Positions 32,605-41,218 of a stretch of DNA of 64,000 nucleotides are shown here, piece after piece. The position numbers and the translations under genes were made by a program. The notes beneath the pieces were generated by a model, which was given only the letters and a program-made list of their open reading frames with translations, was not told where the DNA came from and did no database searches. How positions within the stretch are numbered: position 1 is the first letter of the stretch; every line of letters begins with the position of its first letter. The stretch lies in NCBI RefSeq assembly GCF_024699925.1, contig NZ_JAJOMX010000005.1, positions 139,181 through 203,180 on the forward strand. The letters run 5' to 3'. Source of the DNA: Mesorhizobium sp. J428. Lineage in GTDB: Bacteria > Pseudomonadota > Alphaproteobacteria > Rhizobiales > Rhizobiaceae.

Positions 32605-34762
32605 GCATCACCGTCCATGAGCGGTGCGATCAGCCGGCGCTTGCGCTCGTTGTCCGCAAGGATCGCCGTGCGCTGCAGCGGCGACAGGCGCCGGTCGGCC
32701 AGAAGCGCTTCGCCCTCGGCGATCGAAGCCTGCCACGGCTCGCGGTGCCGGTCGGTCAGGCAGGCGTTCGGGCAGCGGTCGGGGCTGCATCGCGACAGGG
32801 CTGGCGCCGTTTGCTCGGCATCCGGTGCATCTTTGAGGCAGAGCGCGGTCGCCGCATCGAACAGGCAGTCGTTGAGGAAGCCGACATGCAGGGTCCGGCC
32901 GAGATGGGCGAGCATGGTGCGCAGCCGCTTGCGGTCCGTGATCCGGCCCGGAAGATCGCCAAGCTCGTGCTGGACGCGGGCGAACTCGCGGAGCAGTCGG
33001 TGAGCGCCTGGCCCCGCCGGGCCTTCACGGCGAAGACAGGCCTCGTAATGGGCGACAATATCGTCGAGTTGGCCGAGCGCACGCTCGCGCTCGATCGCCA
33101 GGCGGAAATCGGCCGGCGCCGATCCGGCATAGCCCTCGAACATGGCGACCGAGGCATGCTTGTACTGGATCTTGCCCGCGACCGTGCCGAACGGCCGGTT
33201 GGCGATTACCAGGCGATGGTGCGGCGCAGTTGCCGTGTCGTGAACTTCCATGGCTCGTCGCCGACGCGCGGGATCGCCGGTCCCCCTTCCGAGCGTCCAT
33301 CGAGGCCGTCGCGGAACAGGTTGAGCGTCGGCGTCGCACCCATCCCGAGATGATCGTTGCTCCAGGGCCAGTCCTTCAGCGCCACCCACAGCGACGACAA
33401 TCCCTTCTCCTTGCGATTGCGCGCCGAGAGTACCTCCATGACCGCGACGGCGCGGGCGACCGGCTCGATCGTGATCCAGTCGGCCTGAGCGCCTCGTGCC
33501 CCATGGCGCTTGTAGACGGTGCTGCGCACCCGGTAGCGCTCGACCAGGCCGTCGGCGCTGCGCATCACCGACACGCAACCCGGCTGCATCGCCTGCACCT
33601 CGCTGTCGCGCATGCCGGTGAGGTAGGCGCAGACGAGATAGCAGGCACCCTGCAGCATCCGTTCCTCGCGGGCGAGGCTGAGGGCGTCGAAGCGCTCGCG
33701 CCATGGCAAGCCGGTGTCCGGATCGGTCGAGATCGGCGTGTCGAGGCCGCCCACCTCGGTGCCGAGCTCGGCTGCCGCCTGCTCGATCAGCCGCGCCGTC
33801 GGTTCGGACTGGCTGATGCGGCCGCTCTCTCGCGCACCGGCGTGAAGCCGCATCAGGTGAAGATTGTAGGGCGGGGTCTGTTCGCCGGTGAGCGGGTCGA
33901 TGCGGCGGGCGACGTTGGGCGCGTGCTCCCAGATCGGTACGCCTCGGCCCATGGCCCGGCGCACGTCGAGCCACTTCGCCACGCGGGCGCGATAGGTGCT
34001 GGCGACGGCTCGTCCGGTCCGCTCGTCCCGCGCCATCACCTTTGCGCAGCGGGCTTCGAGAGCGTCCAGTTCTGCCCGCGCGGCGAGGATATCGGACGCA
34101 TAGACTTCGACATATCTGAGCGCCCAGCGCAGCATGGCGCCGATGACCGGCTCGGGAATCCGCGGCGTGGCGTTCTCGGCGGGCGCCGGCGGCCGGCCCG
34201 CAACGCGGTGCGCCGCACGTCCACGCCACGGCAGGAAACCTATGCCGCCGCCGGTTAGCCATGGCGCCAGGTGATGCAGGTCGATCGGCACCTCGACATA
34301 CTTCACCGTCTCGTGCGGCGTCCGCCGCCCGCCGTCGCGGGCATGCACCAGGTAGGCGTCGAGCAGCGCCTGATCGATCCGGCTGAGATCGACGGCGCCA
34401 GTCCGCGCGCGGAGGAACGCGGCGAAATGCTGGACGTAGCGCAGCAGCCGGATCGCCGAGGTCGCGCCGCAGGGCGCCCGGTATCCCGGCACATGAATGC
34501 GCAGCCGGGCGATCACATACTCCTTCGCCAACCGTCGCGTGACGGGATCGGCGATGCCGGCGAAGTTCAGCCGGTAGTTGCTGTAGCGGGCGTTGACCCG
34601 GAAGATGGCGGCGCCCAAATCCCAGAGATCGTCCCCGAAGCGGGGAAGCTCACTGCGGTCGACATCGTCCCTGACCGCGACACCGGCAAGCACGGGCTCG
34701 CCGTCGCCATAAATGGCCGACGGCAACGACGTCCGCGGCGAGAGCGTGATGGAACCCGGCAT
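32601..34762 (-). pseudogene. tyrosine recombinase C of element 2, one-base frameshift
   Basis: ATG 34762 to a premature stop at 33206 gives 518 residues ending KFTTRQLRRTIAW; the following frame continues VIANRPFGTVAGKIQYKHAS, then MFEGYAGSAPADFRLAIERE and a Cys-rich tail (LSRCSPDRCPNACLTDRHRE). Restoring one base (TGGTA-n-ATC near 33208) gives an uninterrupted ~720-residue recombinase. Arg box YLTGMRDSEVQAMQ, RQLRRT for H/R-x-x-R, and the Tyr in FEGYAG are recognisable. Start overlaps the preceding gene stop (TAATG). Confidence 0.8.
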
Positions 34763-36605
34763 TATGGCGCTGCCGCTTCGGGCGGCAGGTAGATGAGCGC
34801 CGGGTCCGACGCCGCAATCTGGCGAGCCTCCTCAATCTCCGCGTCGGCAAACCGGGACAGAATCTGATCGGCAATGCGTCCGTGAACGCGGCCGAACTTG
34901 GCGATCCAGTCGCCTTCGCTGAGCGCCTGCCGTTGTGCCCGGATGAAGTTGAGGAATGCGAGAAGCGCGGGCAGCTTGCGGGCGGTAATCACCGCATTGC
35001 TGCATTCGAGACACCCCCAGAAGGGCGACGGACAGGCTTCCCCTTCTAGCCCGAACGGGCTCTTGTAGAAGCCGGCGCAACTGGCGAGCCAGACATCCTG
35101 CTCGCCGCCGAGCAGCGCGCCGATCGCGGCGGTACCGGCAACGGGAAGACTGGTTGCCTGCTCGGGATCGGCCAGGACGGCACCCTCCTCTTCCGAGGAC
35201 AGGACGCACGGCCGCAACGCGGCATCGAGCGCGATCGCACATGGCGTCGGCCACGGTCGCCTCATGCAGGTGGCGAAGCGCGGGGATATCGGCGTAGTGA
35301 TCGGCCGCGACTGCGACGCTGTGGCCAACGGCGAAGCGGTCAAGCTGGCCACCGGTGCGCCGATGCCCATGCCGCCTTGTGCGTCTTGCGCAGGCGCGTC
35401 AGGTTGAGGCGAAGGGGCCGGCCCTGTTCATCGAGGATGCCGCTTCGGCCGATCCATGAAGCCACGGGCTCCTTCATGCTGATAGGACGCGGGGTCAATC
35501 GGCCCCAGGCGCAGTGGACCCAGAGCGTGTCGGCGCCAAGCCGGCTTCTCGCCGGACCGGTCCATTGCAGCACCTTGCGGATCAAACCGCCCGGCGTCGA
35601 GGAGCCGCCGTCGCGCCCGCGCAGCCGCTTCCACTCGGCGCCGCGCGCCCGCCGCTTGCAATACTCAACCTCGACATAGCCGCCGGACGGGTTCTTCAGG
35701 CAGTCCGCCCGCAGGCTCTTGATCGCTTCGATCTCCAGGCCGGTGTCGAGCGAAATGAGGACGATGAGCGGCACGAGGTCGGCAGCGATCAGATGCCGGC
35801 GGCCGTGCAGATCGTGGATCAGGCGATCGTTCGGCAGGCCGCTTTCACGGCGCAGCGTGTAGAGGCACTTGAAGAGAGCATGCCGGTGCCCGATGACGCC
35901 TTCCGCGTCGATCACCGCCATCACCTGTTCATGCGCCCTCGCCAGAACGCGGCCCCGATCGGCATCCTCGACGGTCGGGATGCGATCGGCCTCGGCGAAG
36001 CGGCGGATGATAGCAGCGAGATCGGCGCGTGCCGCGGTCCGCAATGCCGTGGCGATGTCGTCGCCATAGGCATCGCGCGGCCGGGCGCGCACACCCGGCC
36101 GGTCGCTCGTATACATCAGCCGTCGCGAGGCATCGGGTGGCAGAAGGCCGGGCTCCGCCGCCTCGGCGAGGCGGAGCAGGTTGAGCACCTTGCTCATTCG
36201 ATGCAGCCGGTGATTGGGATGCAGGCCGCTCTCCTCCATCCATGCGTCGAAGCCGTCGATCAAGGCAGCGCTCACGTCAGAGAGCCGTGCGACGTGCATT
36301 CCGGCGGAATCGAGATAGCGCCAGAACGTCTTGAGCGCATTGGCATAGGCATAGGCCGTCGAGATCGAGCCGGCCGGACCGCCGACCTGGCAGGCGCGCC
36401 AGAGCGCGCCGGCAAACGTCCGGGCCAGTGCCTTGCGGCCAGCGAGCATCGTCAGGTCGATCGCCCTGCTGCGGTCTGCCAGCGTGACAGTGAAGCGGAG
36501 CGACGCGATCGCAGCGGCGGCCTCGCGCTCGGGATCGGGCAGCGCCTCGGGAAAGAGGGCACGGCGGCCCGGCCGTCGTGCTGGAGCAGTCGTCGCGGCC
36601 ATCAT
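34762..36605 (-). pseudogene. tyrosine recombinase-like B of element 2, two frameshifts
   Basis: ATG 36605 (ATGA overlap with gene A) opens 421 residues to a stop at 35340. The continuation TGGQLDRFAVGHSVAVAADH-YADIPALRHLHE, containing the H and Tyr of the active site, is in a second frame. The C-terminal part ALRPCVLSSEEEGAVLADPE, with the cysteines CPSPFWGCLEC, is in a third. The shifts lie near 35350-35370 and 35231-35246. As in element 1 gene B, the first Arg box is altered (DTGLEIEAIKSLRADC). Confidence 0.8.
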
Positions 36606-38011
36606 GCTGCATCACCAGCCGTATCGTCCGCCCAGCGGTCCACGGCCGCCTCGACCAGCTCCTGCGCCTCATTGAGACTGTCGAGATAGATGTAGGTGCT
36701 GGTGATGCTTGCGTGCCCCAGGAGGTGCTGGAGCTTCTGCAAGGGGTCGCCGAGCATCCGGCGATAGGCCGCGCCGTGCCGGTCGTGCGGATCGAACACG
36801 GTTCCGATCTGCTCGCGGATCAGCATGGAGAGCATGTTGACGGCGAAGGTGTGCCGCAGAGTGTGCGGCGTCACCTCGACCTCGATACCGAAGCGGCGGC
36901 AGCGGACGCAGGCGCGCCGAAAAGCGGCTTCCCAGGTTGCGGAGGGCACAGGCCGGCCGGCTTCCGTCAGCCAGAGCAAGCCGTGCTGCGCTCGGCCAGG
37001 CGCGCCGATCAGCACGCGGCGGCGCTCACCCGGCGTCAGGCGGTCGAGCCGGACCTTCTTGCCCGCCGGATCTCTTGCCTTCCCATCCTCCGGTACCAAC
37101 CACAGCGGATCGGACACCTGGGGTTCGGACCGGGCAGTGGAGATCGCGCGCTCAAGATCGACATAGTCGGCCATGAGCGCCAGCACCCGGCGGGGAACGC
37201 GGATGCGCCGCGGCCGCCCGCCCTTGGCGATCGGACCAGGAAGGTCGAAGGGAATCGAGCGTGATGCGGGCTCCGGAAGCTCGGCCAGAAGCAGGCTGCC
37301 GGCTTCGGTCAGCCGCAGGCCGGTCGTGACCAGAAGCTCGGCAAACAGCGCATTGCGCTCGCCGTTGCGGCCGCGCCACGTCCGATCTTCGGAGCCGTCG
37401 GGAAGCCGGCCCCGCAGCCCCACCTCGCGGAACAGCAGGTAGCGGCCGAGATCGATATAGCGGGTGTCGTGGCGGCGCGCGGCGCGCTCGCGGGCGCGGT
37501 TGGCCGCCACGGCGAGCACGGCGCGGCTGCCGGCGGTCCGACGAAGGGTGACGCCATAGCTGAAAGGCGAGGCAGAGATGATCCCTTCCTCGACGGCCCA
37601 GCGATAGAGCTTGTCGAGCGCGGCGATGCTTCGGTTCCAGCTCGCCGCTGAAATGCGGAACGCCGCGTCCGACAGGCGACGTGCCCGGTGAAAGGCCAGG
37701 ACATCATGGCGGTCGGCCTGCCAGACCGTCTTGCCACCGCGTCGCTCGCTGAGAAAGCGCGCCCAGACGAGAATGTCGCGGGCATAGGAACGCCACGTGT
37801 TCGGCGACCGCGCGCCCATGCCCGGACAGGCGCGGAAGAACCGGTTGAGATTGAGATCGTAGCTGCCGTCATCCATCAGGATGAACGGCATGCCGTCGAT
37901 CAGCCCAGCGCGCTCGACCACGTCGAGCGCGCCGGGTGCGAGGCTCACTGCAAGGTCATCAAGGAAAAGCGGACGCGAAATAGCGTCAAGATTGGTAAAA
38001 TACAAATGCAC
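36602..38011 (-). CDS. tyrosine recombinase A of element 2
   Basis: 469 residues, the only intact recombinase of this trio. The start is taken as GTG 38011; no good ribosome site is visible, so the start is uncertain. Catalytic residues: Arg in TTGLRLTEAGSLLL, TPHTLRHTFAVNML (H-x-x-R-H), LLGHASITSTYIYLDS (H and Tyr). Its N-terminal SAM-like domain contains NTWRSYARDILVWARFL. It is 88 residues longer than element 1 gene A and begins about 265 bp from the right end of the element. Confidence 0.87.
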   Translation of the reverse strand: MHLYFTNLDAISRPLFLDDLAVSLAPGALDVVERAGLIDGMPFILMDDGSYDLNLNRFFRACPGMGARSPNTWRSYARDILVWARFLSERRGGKTVWQADRHDVLAFHRARRLSDAAFRISAASWNRSIAALDKLYRWAVEEGIISASPFSYGVTLRRTAGSRAVLAVAANRARERAARRHDTRYIDLGRYLLFREVGLRGRLPDGSEDRTWRGRNGERNALFAELLVTTGLRLTEAGSLLLAELPEPASRSIPFDLPGPIAKGGRPRRIRVPRRVLALMADYVDLERAISTARSEPQVSDPLWLVPEDGKARDPAGKKVRLDRLTPGERRRVLIGAPGRAQHGLLWLTEAGRPVPSATWEAAFRRACVRCRRFGIEVEVTPHTLRHTFAVNMLSMLIREQIGTVFDPHDRHGAAYRRMLGDPLQKLQHLLGHASITSTYIYLDSLNEAQELVEAAVDRWADDTAGDAA

Positions 38012-38277
38012 GCACGATACCTAAGCGGAGCGCCTTCGGCGCAAGTTATTGTCTTATGTGCGAGGGGTTCCCCTCGCGCTCTCCCGCTCGCCGCGTGGCA
38101 GGGGTGCAGGACTAAGCCTGCACCCCATGAACAAGCTTGTGGAGCCGCCGCCGCGTAAAGCGTTGTCCTCGCTTCGCTGCGGGAACGCTTGACCCGGACG
38201 TCTGACGAGCTTCACCGGAACCGTCGGTGAGGCGCTTCCATGCCTGATTCTGAGACAGGATTACAGAGTCAGGATAA
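38012..38277. other. right end of element 2 (noncoding)
   Basis: 266 bp with two perfect hairpins: GCGAGGGG-tt-CCCCTCGC (38060-38077) and GGGGTGCAGG-actaag-CCTGCACCCC (38101-38126). The terminal inverted repeat occupies about 38250-38277. The hairpins may be recombinase-binding accessory sites or may insulate the element from outside transcription. The promoter of recombinase A is presumably here. Confidence 0.5.
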
Positions 38278-38283
38278 GGCGCG
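38278..38283. repeat. 6-bp direct repeat GGCGCG, right flank of element 2
   Basis: Identical to 27098-27103; see element 2. Confidence 0.8.
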
Positions 38284-38684
38284 GTGTGAGGTCAGGCCGC
38301 ATGCTGAAGGTTGATGCCGGCCAGCGCGGCAGGGAGCTGCCGCAGGTAGTTCGCGGGCGCCCCGACCAGGCTGGCGAGCTGGCCGAAGCTCCAGTGCGTG
38401 GGAGCGACCGGCGCGTGCGCGTCGGGCAGCATCAACGTCAGGCGTTCGGGATTGTCGCGGCTCGCTGCGACGCGGATGTTTTCGCTTTCGACGATGCGGG
38501 TCTTGCAGCGTTTTGATCGCCTGGCCACCGAATTGTGGAGGTCGGTGAGCGAGAGATAGCGCTCGTCGGCCGGACGATTGAACCATTCAGACGAAACGCG
38601 CCCGATACGCTCGCCTTTACTGATGTCGACCTTGTAGCCGTTGGGCGCCATGCGCGTCGGCGCGTGAATTTGCATAAGGGTCAT
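38278..38684 (-). pseudogene. DUF932-like gene, N-terminal third (interrupted)
   Basis: ATG 38684 (GAGGAGAACAGCA upstream) gives MTLMQIHAPTRMAPNGYKVD, ISKGERIGRVSSEWFNRPAD and WSFGQLASLVGAPANYLRQL, the N-terminus of a DUF932-like protein. An extra GC dinucleotide (CATGCGGCC near 38302) creates a premature stop at 38292; without it the frame reads INLQH-GLTSHRA up to the insertion point and joins the 27103 fragment in frame. The 6-bp GGCGCG at 38278-38283 is the right repeat of element 2. Original position: directly upstream of the ParB-like gene. Confidence 0.85.
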
Positions 38685-38971
38685 TGCTGTTCTCCTCGAC
38701 GGGCGCCGGGAGCCTCTCTCCTGGCCTCGACCCGCCGCCACGTCACAGCCTCCCCTCTGCCTCTGCCTGCCCCAACCGCGGAGGAGAAGCGCCAGCGCCG
38801 CGGCCGGCTACAAGAAAGCAAAAGTAGACCGCAGGTCGGGCTTCAATCGAGCCGCAACTCATCGGGACAAGCGGTCGAATTCAGAGCGGCCGGATTGGGG
38901 TTGGGGCGAACGCGCTGGCTTCTGCGCCCACTCTTCTGCGGTCGAGGAGGACTTGCTCAGGATGGCAATCC

Positions 38972-40219
38972 ATGACCCAATGGAAGGCAGGGGATGCGGC
39001 GGCGTCCAGGGCGATGGAGGCGATGCGACGTTTCAAGCTTGATGACCAAACGATAGAAGAGACCGCGCCTGCTTTGCAGAAAGTGCTGGCGGATGCCTAC
39101 CGGCGACGAGTTCAGCCTCTCTGCCTGTGTCAGGAGTCAGGCCTTGCGATGTATATCGCCAACGTGGGCGACCAATACATCGTCAAGCGCATGCCGTTGT
39201 CGGGGTGTGGACATGATCCAGCCTGCCCGTCCTACGAACCGCCTGATGAGCTCTCCGGCCTCGGCGCCCTGATCGGTAGCGCGATCCAGATCGACTCCGA
39301 AACCGGGCTATCGGCACTCAAGGTAGGCTTCAGCCTGACAAAGTTGGGTGCGCGCGCTGCTCCGGTTCCCGGCGTGGAGGGTTCAGACGGTGTGGTTGGC
39401 GAGGCGAAGAAGCTGTCGCTCCGAAGTCTGCTTCACTACCTCTGGCACGAGGCCGAGTTGACGGCCTGGACGGCGCGATGGGCCGGAAAGCGCCATTGGT
39501 GGAACGTTCGCTGGCACCTGATCGAGGCAGCCCGCCAGATGACGGTGAAGGGCGGAATATTGAGCGACGTTCTGTTCGTACCGGAATCGTTTCGTTCGGC
39601 AGACAAGGTTGCCATCGAGCAACGGCGCGTAGACGCGCTTGCGCCCGCACTTCCTCCCAGGACCGGGCCGAGGAAATTGATGATCCTCGTCGGCGAGGTC
39701 AAGGATATAGCGCCGGCTCGCAATGGCTTCCGACTAGTTATCAAGCATCTTCCGGACTTTCCATTGCTGCTGGAAGAAACATTGAATCGTCGGCTTCAGG
39801 TTCGTTTCGAGAATGAAATAGCGCTCTGGAGCGCGAACCAGGATTCTCACTTGATCGCGATCGCTACCTTCGGCCTCACGCTTGCCGGGCTCGCGGTTGT
39901 CGAGGAAATGGCGGTGATGGTCGTGTCGGAGAACTGGATTCCATACGACTCCATCCATGAGAAGCGGCTTGTCGATGCGCTGGCACGGGTAGGCGATAGA
40001 AGTGTGAAGGGCTTCCGCTATAATCTGGCAATGGACAAGCCAACCGCGGCGGCGATGCTGCAGTTGCAGCCAAAGCCGGTTGGGCTCTACATCGTTCCAC
40101 CATCGGCGGACAGCGCCTACGACGAGGCGCTCAACGAGCTTGTTGCATCTCGACCTGAAATCGATGCGTGGATCTGGCGCACGGCTGATGGCGCGATGCC
40201 GCCGCTCCCTTGCCGGTAG
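38972..40219 (+). CDS. DUF1173 family protein
   Basis: 415 residues with the DUF1173 features I know: RRRVQPLCLCQESGLAMYIA near the N-terminus, a histidine/cysteine patch in KRMPLSGCGHDPACPSYEPP, then ELSGLGALIGSAIQIDSETG, and an aromatic stretch HYLWHEAELTAWTARWAGKR. Members occur on plasmids and integrative elements of alphaproteobacteria, with unknown function; the conserved Cys/His set could bind metal. Start: ATG 38972, with the alternative Met at 39016 less likely. It diverges from the DUF932 gene and is the last backbone gene before the copper island. Confidence 0.78.
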   Translation: MTQWKAGDAAASRAMEAMRRFKLDDQTIEETAPALQKVLADAYRRRVQPLCLCQESGLAMYIANVGDQYIVKRMPLSGCGHDPACPSYEPPDELSGLGALIGSAIQIDSETGLSALKVGFSLTKLGARAAPVPGVEGSDGVVGEAKKLSLRSLLHYLWHEAELTAWTARWAGKRHWWNVRWHLIEAARQMTVKGGILSDVLFVPESFRSADKVAIEQRRVDALAPALPPRTGPRKLMILVGEVKDIAPARNGFRLVIKHLPDFPLLLEETLNRRLQVRFENEIALWSANQDSHLIAIATFGLTLAGLAVVEEMAVMVVSENWIPYDSIHEKRLVDALARVGDRSVKGFRYNLAMDKPTAAAMLQLQPKPVGLYIVPPSADSAYDEALNELVASRPEIDAWIWRTADGAMPPLPCR

Positions 40220-40346
40220 TATCGGGCACGATCGTTTTGCGGCGCGCGAGTGAAGCTACCTTACCATGCGCTAGGATGGCGCACCCAAATGTGGTGGTCA
40301 CGGCAAGTTGGCTATGCATCCGATCGCATTCGTGCGAAGGTTCAGA

Positions 40347-40694
40347 ATGATGCGGATGTCCTCCTCGGCCCGGCTGCTTGCGATCCTCGCCATGATTGGC
40401 CTGTTCTTCGCGCCAGTAGCGCCGTCGGTCGCATCGTCCGCGATGGCGATGCCGATGACGGCCGAAATGCCCGACGGCATGCCGTGCTGCCCTGATGATC
40501 AGCCTGCGACCCCGGACTGCGCGAAGGATTGCCCGTTCGCCGTGGTCTGCACCGCCGTGTTCGTTAGTGCGTCGACGCCGGAGCACCATCTGCTTGCTCT
40601 GCGCATCCTGATGCGGGACCGCTTTACCTCGCGCGGCGATGTCGTGCTTGCGTCCCTGATTGGCGAACCCCCGCCCCGACCTCCTCGAATCTGA
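40347..40694 (+). CDS. small exported Cys/Met-rich protein at the head of the copper island
   Basis: 115 residues from ATG 40347 (GAAGG 6 nt upstream). A signal peptide (RLLAILAMIGLFFAPVAPSV) is followed by a short metal-ligand-rich stretch MPMTAEMPDGMPCCPDDQPA and DCAKDCPFAVVC, giving a cluster of Met and Cys suited to Cu(I). The tail ends with EPPPRPPRI. A protein of the same architecture is encoded at 51629-52048. Such small secreted proteins frequently precede CusAB-type genes in rhizobia. Role in periplasmic copper binding is inferred. Confidence 0.7.
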   Translation: MMRMSSSARLLAILAMIGLFFAPVAPSVASSAMAMPMTAEMPDGMPCCPDDQPATPDCAKDCPFAVVCTAVFVSASTPEHHLLALRILMRDRFTSRGDVVLASLIGEPPPRPPRI

Positions 40695-40816
40695 CTGTCA
40701 GCGGCGTTTCGGGCGCCGAAACCCGGCGGGCGAACCCCTCGGGTCGGACCGCTTGGCCTCGGCTAAGCGAGAAGCCGTGCGCGAGCGCGGTCCAATGACA
40801 GTCGGAACCATTGACC

Positions 40817-41218
40817 ATGAGAGCGAAACCTTGCCTTCGCGCCGCCCCGCTGGCGCTCCTATCTGCCATCGCCGTCTCCACGGCCACACTGGCCGGTCCC
40901 GAAGACTACGAATTCCAGCTTGTCGAAAGCGAGATCAAGCAAGGTGAAGGCGCGACCGTGACGGTCCGGCTGATTGACAAGCGGACCGGCAATCCGGTTG
41001 TCGATGCCGTCGTGTTCGCAACCCGAATGGACATGCAGCCCGACGGAATGGAGGCGATGACAACGCCGGTAGAGGCGATGCCGTCCGAAGATCCGGGCGC
41101 CTATCGCTTCCAGGCCAACCTCATCATGGCCGGCGGCTGGCGTTTCTCGATCGCGGCCAAGGTTCAGGGTGAGGAGGAGACCGTTGAGAGTCGGCTGGTT
41201 TTCGAGGCTGTCGAATGA
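40817..41218 (+). CDS. FixH/YtkA-like periplasmic protein
   Basis: 133 residues with a signal peptide (APLALLSAIAVSTATLA) and one beta-sandwich domain: YEFQLVESEIKQGEGATVTV, LIDKRTGNPVVDAVVF, MDMQPDGMEAMTTPVEAMPS, GAYRFQANLIMAGGWRFSIA. This is the YtkA/FixH-like immunoglobulin fold seen beside copper transport genes; the Met-rich loop could bind Cu(I). Overlaps the CusB-like gene start (ATGA at 41215), so it is translated with it. Confidence 0.78.
   Translation: MRAKPCLRAAPLALLSAIAVSTATLAGPEDYEFQLVESEIKQGEGATVTVRLIDKRTGNPVVDAVVFATRMDMQPDGMEAMTTPVEAMPSEDPGAYRFQANLIMAGGWRFSIAAKVQGEEETVESRLVFEAVE

Larger units (their letters stand above)
27104..38277 (-). mobile_element. element 2: recombinase-trio transposon with mercury operon and ArdC (11.17 kb)
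   Basis: Flanked by GGCGCG repeats. The left end is TTATCTGAACAGTCAAGCTG continuing into TCTCAG. The right end, reverse-complemented, starts TTATCCTGACTCTGTAATCC and continues TGTCTCAG. Both therefore have TTATC-TGA and CTGTCTCAG blocks, imperfect terminal inverted repeats of 26-28 bp. Reading inward from the right end: recombinases A, B, C, TnpC-like, ardC, merR (opposite strand), merT, merP, merF, merB-merA fusion. Only recombinase A is intact; B, C and TnpC carry frameshifts. Orientation is opposite to element 1. The transposon is the vehicle that brought mercury resistance into this backbone. Confidence 0.85.

Noticed and set aside
20580-38277. A single 17.7-kb composite transposon bounded by inverted recombinase trios
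   Set aside because: The intact 161-bp piece of the host gene between the two units, the two different 6-bp duplications and the different terminal repeats show two separate insertions.
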